Source: Acetobacteraceae bacterium
GTDB taxonomy: Bacteria > Pseudomonadota > Alphaproteobacteria > Acetobacterales > Acetobacteraceae
Assembly (NCBI GenBank): GCA_030039695.1
Contig: JASHVB010000203.1
Location: forward strand, 1-29,136
Reading direction: 5' to 3'
DNA: 29,136 bases
Shown: piece after piece, positions 23,763 to 29,136 of the stretch
Numbering within the stretch: the stretch's first letter is position 1
Layout: each line of letters starts with the position of its first letter
Notes under the pieces: model-generated
Database searches by the model: none
What the model was told of the DNA's origin: nothing
The model's input: the letters and a program-made list of their open reading frames with translations, nothing else
Position numbers and translations under genes: made by a program

Positions 23763-26098
23763 CCGCATCGCGCCGCGCTAGCGGCCTGCCCATCCTCCTC
23801 GCGTTTGCCGGCGCGGTACTAGCCGCCGTCCTGGTGCTCTCTCGGGTCACCATCCGCACCGACATGACCGAGTTCCTGCCGCCCGGGCGCACGCTTGCCG
23901 CGCGACTGATGGTGCAGCAGTTCCGTTCCGGTGCTGGTACGAGCATAATTATGCTCGGCATCGAGGGCGCGCCGGCCGCAACGCTTGCCCGTGTCAGCCA
24001 CAGCATGACGACGGCGCTGGACCAGTCGCATCTCTTCTTGTTCGTCAACGACGGCGACGCATCCCTCTTCGGCAGTGAAACTGCGCAGATTTTGTTCCGG
24101 TACCGCTACTTCCTATCCCCCGCAGTCACGCCGCGGGTTTTCTCGACGGCGGGGCTGCACGCGGACATGATTCGACTGCTGCACGGACTGGAATCCTCAG
24201 CCGCGCCGCTGGTCTCGCAATTCGGCCTGGCGGACCCACCAGGCGCCTTCCTCGCCCTGTTGCAGCAGTGGATCGGCGCCAGCCAGGTACGCTCGGTGGA
24301 CGGCGTCTGGTTCGCGCCTCACCGTGATCGCGCGCTGATCGTTCTGCGCACGCGCGCCAGCAACATGGACCTGGAAAGTCAGCAGCGTGCCCAGGCGGCA
24401 ATCACGGCGGCCTTCGCCCACGCCGATCCTGGCAGCGCACGCTTGCTCGCGGCTGGCCCCGCGGTGTTTGCGCGCCAGGCCGCCGATACCATGCGCGCTG
24501 ACGTCACCATGCTCTCAGTGGCGTCGACGGTATTGCTGTCCGCGCTGCTGTTCTGGCGTTTCCGCTCCGTCTGGGTGCTGCTGCTGGTCGCCGTGCCCGT
24601 CACGCTCGGCATCGCCGCGGCTGCCCTCGCCGTGCAGGTCTTGTTCGGCTTCGTTCATGGCGTGGCGATCGGGTTTGGCGTCACCATGCTCGGTGTCTCG
24701 CTGGACTACCCGGTGCTGTTGGTAGGCCATCGCAAGCTAGCCGAGCCGGCGTCGGCCACACTGCGGCGCATCGGCCAGGCGTTCTACCTCGCGGTATGCT
24801 CCGCCGCTCTTGGCCTCACCGGCATGCTGTTCACCGGTGTCCCTGGCCTGTCCCAGCTTGGCTGTTTCTCGGTAGTTGGCCTGGTGGTGGCCGCAGCCGT
24901 GACCCGCTGGCTCCTGCCCCAGCTGATCGTGGCCGCTGATCTGGCCCCTGTCTCCGCTGGCGATCCCGCGCACCTCCTGCGGGTGGAACACCTCCGTGCC
25001 TGGCGCGGCTGGGCGGCGGCGCTGTGCGTCGCGGCGGTTGCCGGTCTCGCCTTCGCGGGCGGCCCGCGGTGGCAGACCAACCTTGCCGCGCTGAGTCCGA
25101 CCCCGCCCGCCGCCATGAAACTCGACGCCGCGTTGCGCCGAGACCTGGGTGCGCCCGACACGGTTCTGCTGGGCCTCGTCGAAGGGCGATCGGCCCAGGA
25201 GGTGCTGCAACAGGAGGAGCGACTGTTGCCAATCGTCGATTCGCTCGTCAGCCGCCGCGTCCTCGCTGGCGCCGATATGGCCGCCCGATACCTGCCCAGC
25301 GCCGCCACGCAACGCGCGCGCCGCGCCATTCTGCCGGATCCCGCCGCGCTGTCGGTCAGTGTCGCCCAGGCACAAGCCGGCCTGCCGTTCCGCCCGGACG
25401 CCTTTCAGCCATTCATCAACGCTGTCGCGGCCAGTCGCACACTGCGGCCGCTACTGCCCGCCGACATCGACGCACCCCTGTTCCGCGCCCGTCTCGATCC
25501 GCTGCTGTTTTTCAACGACGGTGTGTACTATGGCCTGATCACTCCGACCGATCTCCGCGATCCGGCAGCGTTCGCCACGGCCTTGCGCCAGAACGACGCC
25601 CATTACGTTGACATGATCAGCGAAATGAATCGCCTCGTCGCTGATTACACTGGCACCGCATGGCGCTGGTTCGCCATCGGCGGCGCCGGCGCTCTGGCGG
25701 TGATTGCCGCCGGCCTGCGTGCGCCTCGCCGCGTCTTGGCGGTAGCCGCCGCCGTCCTTGCCGCGTTGCTGGTAACCGTCGCAATCCTGACCGCGATCGG
25801 CACCAAGCTGTCGCTGATCCAGGTTGTCTCGCTGCAATTGGTCGCCGGCGTGGGGCTGGACTACGCGCTGTTCTTTGCCCGTCGCCAACTCGACCAGGAG
25901 GAACGGGCCCGCACATTACGCACGTTGGTCACGTGCAATGCCATGACAGTGCTCACATTCGGTGTGCTGGCCTTGTGTCGCACGCCTCTGCTCCGGCAGA
26001 TCGGCCTTACTGTGGTGATCGGCGCTGTCCTGGCGCTGGTGTTCGCCTTCGTGTTCGCCGGCGTCGTGCCGCGCGACAGCCAGGAGGAGTACGCCTGA
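23759..26098 (+). CDS. MMPL/RND-family exporter
   Basis: A 779-residue inner-membrane exporter with two repeats, each one helix, a large periplasmic domain and five more helices. Helix 1 is about residues 9-29. The first helix cluster (about 247-390) contains GVSLDYPVLLVGH, where the Asp is the usual proton-relay residue. The second cluster (about 630-770) contains VAGVGLDYALFFARR, the matching position. Length (about 780) and coupling to a LolA-like gene match exporters of aryl-polyene clusters; the hopanoid transporter HpnN is longer. It starts at GTG 23759 overlapping the previous stop. It looks intact though biosynthetic genes around it are broken. Confidence 0.88.
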   Translation: MTASRRASGLPILLAFAGAVLAAVLVLSRVTIRTDMTEFLPPGRTLAARLMVQQFRSGAGTSIIMLGIEGAPAATLARVSHSMTTALDQSHLFLFVNDGDASLFGSETAQILFRYRYFLSPAVTPRVFSTAGLHADMIRLLHGLESSAAPLVSQFGLADPPGAFLALLQQWIGASQVRSVDGVWFAPHRDRALIVLRTRASNMDLESQQRAQAAITAAFAHADPGSARLLAAGPAVFARQAADTMRADVTMLSVASTVLLSALLFWRFRSVWVLLLVAVPVTLGIAAAALAVQVLFGFVHGVAIGFGVTMLGVSLDYPVLLVGHRKLAEPASATLRRIGQAFYLAVCSAALGLTGMLFTGVPGLSQLGCFSVVGLVVAAAVTRWLLPQLIVAADLAPVSAGDPAHLLRVEHLRAWRGWAAALCVAAVAGLAFAGGPRWQTNLAALSPTPPAAMKLDAALRRDLGAPDTVLLGLVEGRSAQEVLQQEERLLPIVDSLVSRRVLAGADMAARYLPSAATQRARRAILPDPAALSVSVAQAQAGLPFRPDAFQPFINAVAASRTLRPLLPADIDAPLFRARLDPLLFFNDGVYYGLITPTDLRDPAAFATALRQNDAHYVDMISEMNRLVADYTGTAWRWFAIGGAGALAVIAAGLRAPRRVLAVAAAVLAALLVTVAILTAIGTKLSLIQVVSLQLVAGVGLDYALFFARRQLDQEERARTLRTLVTCNAMTVLTFGVLALCRTPLLRQIGLTVVIGAVLALVFAFVFAGVVPRDSQEEYA

Positions 26099-26338
26099 TC
26101 GCGACCGCCCGTCCTCCCACCGGCGCGGCCGCCTTCAACGCTATCGGCCGCGGCGCAGCACAGACGCTGGTAGCCTTGCACGATTGGCGCTGGACCGGCC
26201 GTGCGAATTCCGAGGTATCGCGACCGGCTACATCGGCGCGTGCCGGAGGAGGTCGCCGATCCGGCAGGGTTGTTGGTGTTGCCGCACGTCGCCTGCACCT
26301 CAGGCCGGACGATTCCGACCAACGGCGGGATGACCTGA
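26099..26338 (+). pseudogene. FabG-like ketoreductase, C-terminal fragment
   Basis: The frame ending at TGA 26336 reads RVPEEVADPAGLLVLPHVA then CTSGRTIPTNGGMT. This matches the last 35 residues of short-chain reductases such as FabG (P-E-E-V-A-x-x-x-x-x-L, then S/T-G-x-T-I-x-x-x-G-G-M). Upstream in the same frame only about 20 unrelated residues occur, and no Y-x-x-x-K or glycine-rich motif is found, so the gene is almost wholly lost. A FabG-like reductase downstream of the MMPL exporter is the usual order in aryl-polyene clusters. The recognisable part begins at about 26201. Confidence 0.55.
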
Positions 26339-26355
26339 CGCCTTTGCGAGTCCCG

Positions 26356-27189
26356 TTACATCCGAGCCGGCGGCGATTCCGCTTCGTGCCACCGCAGCCG
26401 GCAGCCGGTCAGGGAGCGCCAGAGCCCGATCGGGTCCATCCACATCCTGAGCAGCTTGCCCCCCACCATCAGCACGATACGGGTAATGTCCCTCACGGGC
26501 CGGAAGTGGCTGGCCCGCAGTCCGCTGCCATAGATCGCAGGTATGTCCACCGCGACGGTGTGCACGCCGATTCGTCCGGCCTCGACTAGCACCTCGCTTT
26601 CGAACGCGAAGCCGCTGGCCATGTCAGTGCGCAGCGCGACACGTCGCGCTATGTCCGCGGGGTAGACGCGAAAGCCGGACTGGCTGTCTTCGATCGGGTG
26701 GCGCGCCGCCCAGGATACCCAGAAATCAGCGACCCGGTTAGCAATGGCCCTGGCGCGCGGCGCGTCTGTTCCGGCGGCACGGCGGGAGCCGATGATGATC
26801 CGCCCGGGCCAGTCCCGGCAGCACGCGAGCAAGCGCGGCAGATCCTCGGGTTGGTGCTGGCCGTCGCCGTCTAGGGTGGCGATATGGTCCGCCCCGGCCG
26901 CGAGCGCGGCCCGTATGCCGTCGCGCAGGCTTGCCCCCTTTCCCTGGTTGATGTCATGGCGCAGCACCTGCGCGCCGGCCTCAGCCGCCAATCGTGCCGT
27001 CGCATCGCGCGAGCAGTCATCCACCACGAAGACCTGCGACACCTGGTTCAGCCGGTGGCAACGCCGGACCAAGGCCGCGATGGTGACCGCTTCCTCATAG
27101 GCAGGGATGATGACGGCAACCCGCGCCGCCGAGGCCCGGCTGCCCTGGTCGATCGGTTGCGTCATCGAGCCTGCCATGCTTCCGCTCAT
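26356..27189 (-). CDS. Family 2 glycosyltransferase
   Basis: A 277-residue GT-A-fold transferase. VAVIIPAYEEAVTIAALVRR (24-43) and VVDDCSRDAT (55-64) form the nucleotide-sugar site. D-x-D type metal binding is ATLDGDGQHQPEDL (104-117), followed by GSRRAAGTDAPRARAIANRV and SGFRVYP (dolichol-phosphate-mannose-synthase-like). No membrane helices are clear. ATG 27189 is used; ATGs at 27177 and 27165 are alternatives. It is convergent with the exporter-side genes. Glycosyltransferases of this type occur in aryl-polyene clusters, but the opposite strand leaves membership open. Confidence 0.85.
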   Translation of the reverse strand: MSGSMAGSMTQPIDQGSRASAARVAVIIPAYEEAVTIAALVRRCHRLNQVSQVFVVDDCSRDATARLAAEAGAQVLRHDINQGKGASLRDGIRAALAAGADHIATLDGDGQHQPEDLPRLLACCRDWPGRIIIGSRRAAGTDAPRARAIANRVADFWVSWAARHPIEDSQSGFRVYPADIARRVALRTDMASGFAFESEVLVEAGRIGVHTVAVDIPAIYGSGLRASHFRPVRDITRIVLMVGGKLLRMWMDPIGLWRSLTGCRLRWHEAESPPARM

Positions 27190-27588
27190 GGCACCGAGGG
27201 CCTGTCGTCCTCAAGTGCGTGCGGCGGAACATGTGGCGATGAAAAAGCCGGCCGTTGGCACAGAGGCCTGCGACGTGTTTTGGGGCAGCCCCGCATGCCC
27301 GGGCGGACGAGGCGGCCGAGTGGTGGCCGCTGGCGCGCCGCTCGGAGCGGCCGTTGCGCCGCGACATGGATCGGCCGGGCAGGCAGACCGACCGGATCAA
27401 CGACCCGATGGTTTGACGAATGCTGACGATGCCGAACAACATGTTGAGAATCCGCAACGGAATCGTATCGCTGTTCGCGGGCAATCTCGACGGGTGGATC
27501 GCACCGCACCGGCCATCGCTGGGGTTCAAGGGCGGTGACCATTCGGTGTCGCTGGTTGCAGGGCATGGCTTGCCTGTGGCTGAAACCG
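27190..27588. other. Intergenic region with short unassigned frames
   Basis: About 400 bp. A plus-strand frame ending at TGA 27413 has coding-like codon use (RADEAAEWWPLARRSERPLR). Another (27420-27596, 58 residues from ATG) contains LRIRNGIVSLFAGNLDGW. Neither belongs to a family I know. They may be remnants of cluster genes between the reductase fragment and the methyltransferase pseudogene. Confidence 0.35.
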
Positions 27589-28278
27589 CTAACTGATGCG
27601 TGCTGCCATGCGGCGGTTGCCGGTTAGTCGCGCGAAGTTGCGGCCGGTGACGTACCAGTGGATCAGCAGTGCCTCAAATACCATCAGCGGGATATGGCGC
27701 AGAGGAGGCCGCCGCGAACGCTCCGCCGCACAAGGAACGCGCCGGATCTCGAGTCCGGCCGCGAGGAGAGCGCTGCGCGCCAGATGAAACCGGCTCGTCA
27801 CCAGCACGGTCGGACCGGCATCGACGGCGAAACGCGCACGATAGAGCGTGAGGTTTTCCAGCGTGTGGCGGGACCGGTCTTCGAGCAGGATGGCGGCGGC
27901 AGGGACATTGTGGGCTTGCAAGAAGACCGCGCCGGCCGCGGCCTCGGACGGTTGGCCCGGCGTCGTCCTGCCGCCCAGGATGACGATCTGGGCCGCATCA
28001 TGTTTCGCGCGGAGGAGAGCGGCCCTCGCGAGCCTGGCACGATAATCGGGGCGAGGCTGACCAAGCCCGTCAAGCCGCATCCCAAGCACCAGGATTCGCT
28101 GGACGCTTGGCGGATCGCACCCGGTGCGGCAGGCGATCCACAACACGTAAAAGAGGCTCAGCAGCAACGTGGTGCCACACGACAAAACGACGATCACGGT
28201 GGATAGAGCCAGCATGGCGAAGCCGTCGGCACCAATGACCACTGGTTCAAGTGGCGGTTGCGGGTTGGAGGATGTCAT
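27589..28278 (-). CDS. YdcF/DUF218-family membrane protein
   Basis: A 229-residue protein. An N-terminal membrane helix (about 20-50) precedes a DUF218 domain: RILVLGMRLDGLGQPRPDYR, QIVILGGRTTPGQPSEAA, ILLEDRSRHTLENL and VLVTSRFHLARSALL. These are the standard motifs of this family, including the E-D-x-S-x-x-T-x-E-N block. Relatives include ElyC, which acts on envelope carrier-lipid metabolism, and SanA-like proteins. I prefer ATG 28278 (AGGA at 9 nt); a GTG at 28296 would add six residues. Flanked by broken cluster genes on the other strand. Confidence 0.85.
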   Translation of the reverse strand: MTSSNPQPPLEPVVIGADGFAMLALSTVIVVLSCGTTLLLSLFYVLWIACRTGCDPPSVQRILVLGMRLDGLGQPRPDYRARLARAALLRAKHDAAQIVILGGRTTPGQPSEAAAGAVFLQAHNVPAAAILLEDRSRHTLENLTLYRARFAVDAGPTVLVTSRFHLARSALLAAGLEIRRVPCAAERSRRPPLRHIPLMVFEALLIHWYVTGRNFARLTGNRRMAARIS

Positions 28279-28410
28279 GCCGGCTGATCCTGACACTGCC
28301 GGCGGCCTTTACGCGACTCCCGCTGCGGATTGGACAGGGAAGCCTGGCGTGGAGGGCCGGGGCCATCGCGCCCGGACGGTTGCGAATTCGCGCGTGCTCG
28401 CGCGGCCGGG

Positions 28411-28770
28411 CGTTATGGCGGCTGAAGCCGCTTTGTGCGCCGCCATGTCCGTTCCGAGCTCGGGCATGATTCGGTGCATCGCGACGTGCTGCGTCTGGCC
28501 GCGGCGGAGTCTTTTAACGCTGCGGTGGATATTGGTTGAGGGCGAGGCCAGCTGGCCGTTGCGCTGTTGCAGGCTCGCCTTTCCGGATCGGTGCTGGGTG
28601 TTGATTGTCAGGCCGTGCATCTCGCACAAGCCGAGTAGCAAGCGGTTGGTCTGGCATATCGATCAAGGCTGGTGGATTTGACGGATAGTCTCGAACCTCC
28701 GGTGGCCGACACGATACTGGCCGTGGTCGTGCTGTATCGGCTCGACGACGTCGTGCCGGGCGATGGGTAA
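28411..28770 (+). pseudogene. SAM methyltransferase broken by two in-frame stops and a frameshift
   Basis: The plus strand reads RALWRLKPL at 28410-28436. A one-base shift near 28432 then leads into FVRRHVRSELGHDSVHRDVL, AAVDIG, a TGA at 28537, GRGQLAVALLQARLSGSVLG, VDCQAVHLAQAE, a TAG at 28636, QAVGLAYRSRLVDLTDSLEP, ADTILAVVVLYRL and a final TAA at 28768. The TGA stands exactly where the cysteine of the motif I sequence D-[IV]-G-C-G-x-G-Q belongs (TGT/TGC to TGA). The order of motif I, an acidic strand end (LGVD) and ADT-hydrophobic-L-x-x-L fits a class I methyltransferase like those in aryl-polyene clusters. Clear decay, though sequencing error should be excluded for each lesion. Confidence 0.7.
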
Positions 28771-28872
28771 ATCCCTTGCGCGTGGCGCGAATCGCTGGCG
28801 TGCTGCGGTCAGGGGTCTACGATATCACCCTGACGCCATGCTGGCGCGATACGCCAAGTTCCAATGTACTGC

Positions 28873-29136
28873 TCATTGCCCGCCGACACCCGTTGCCGCA
28901 GAGCAATTGTCACAGGCTTGCTGGCGCAATGCCTGAAGCAGAGCATCGATGCTCTCACCATGATGATCTAGGAACGAGGCGTAGTCCGCGCGGATGGTGA
29001 TGCGCAGGCTGGTTCCCTCGGCGATGACATCGATGATCCGTGGATTGGCCGCATCGGTATTGACAACCCAGGTCACCTTGAACGGCGGCATACCGGGGCG
29101 CTGGATGACGGTCGGCACGTAAACGCTGTCCTCGCG
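28873..29136 (-). CDS. MlaC/Ttg2D/HpnM-type periplasmic protein, C-terminal 87 residues (partial)
   Basis: A minus-strand frame entering at the right edge and ending at a stop at 28873. It carries the C-terminal pattern of MlaC-type phospholipid-binding proteins: PFKVTWVVNTDAANPRIIDV, EGTSLRITIRADYASFL and GESIDALLQALRQQ (strand with D-V-I-x-E-G-x-S-L-x-x-x-x-R-x-x-[FY], then the final helix). These periplasmic carriers serve Mla lipid transport; HpnM relatives sit in hopanoid clusters. The last residues (ACDNCSAATGVGGQ) carry two extra cysteines. The start and the neighbouring genes lie beyond the window. Confidence 0.75.
   Translation of the reverse strand, partial: REDSVYVPTVIQRPGMPPFKVTWVVNTDAANPRIIDVIAEGTSLRITIRADYASFLDHHGESIDALLQALRQQACDNCSAATGVGGQ

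Noticed and set aside
23759..26098. MMPL exporter as hopanoid transporter HpnN
   Set aside because: It is shorter than I expect for HpnN, and the overlapping LolA-like gene and nearby ligase, reductase and methyltransferase pieces fit an aryl-polyene locus better. The MlaC/HpnM-like gene at the right edge leaves slight doubt.
25660..26589. Plus-strand frame running from the exporter 3' end into the glycosyltransferase
   Set aside because: It overlaps the MMPL helices out of frame and the glycosyltransferase antisense. The only meaningful sequence nearby is the FabG tail in a different frame.
1..29136. CRISPR arrays, tRNA, rRNA or classical riboswitches
   Set aside because: No regularly spaced repeats, no cloverleaf with CCA-type end and no rRNA-like blocks were seen by eye. 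A tRNAscan or Infernal run would settle it.

Overview
The window is GC-rich DNA (codon third positions are strongly G/C) with alphaproteobacterial-looking genes. The mix of an acyl-CoA-dehydrogenase/AhpD catabolic island, a B-type haem-copper oxidase with several multihaem cytochromes c, and an MlaC-type protein would fit Rhodospirillales, perhaps Acetobacteraceae. That placement is inference, since no rRNA or other marker gene is present. The window mixes intact operons with decayed genes: long stretches hold only remnants with frameshifts, stops or lost N-termini.

Layout. 1-81: start of a response regulator (minus). 82-1540: gene-poor, with a small reading frame broken by a 16-bp tandem duplication and a possible transposase remnant. 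1541-6979: peptide/nickel-type ABC importer operon (binding protein, two permeases, fused double ATPase), with an inverted repeat upstream. 6980-8085: gene-poor, ending in a MarR-regulator remnant. 8089-10321 (minus): three overlapping genes encoding a CMD-domain protein, an AhpD-like protein and an acyl-CoA-dehydrogenase-like flavoprotein. 10419-11858 (plus): a divergent FAD/NADPH monooxygenase-like protein. Importer and enzymes together look like an uptake-and-oxidation module for an unknown small organic substrate.

12252-17361 (minus): a tightly packed respiratory operon: dihaem c4-like cytochrome, trihaem AdhB-like cytochrome, a one-helix small subunit, CuA subunit II, B-type subunit I, and another dihaem cytochrome c. 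It carries seven CxxCH motifs and all visible haem, CuB and CuA ligands. Upstream is a transposase remnant (about 17796-18116).

18338-19873 (minus): an exported caspase-like (C14) protein with two hydrophobic leaders. Divergent from it are two tandemly duplicated small lipoproteins (20186-20737) and a small EthD/DUF4286-like protein (21074-21424). A SAM methyltransferase follows on the minus strand (21812-22540).

22928-28770 looks like the wreck of an aryl-polyene-type fatty-acid cluster. A LolA-like protein and an MMPL exporter are intact and translationally coupled. Beside them are only the C-terminus of an acyl-AMP ligase, the C-terminus of a FabG-like reductase, and a methyltransferase broken by two in-frame stops and a frameshift. 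An intact family 2 glycosyltransferase and a YdcF/DUF218 protein lie between on the minus strand. The window ends in an MlaC/Ttg2D/HpnM-type gene (minus, partial).
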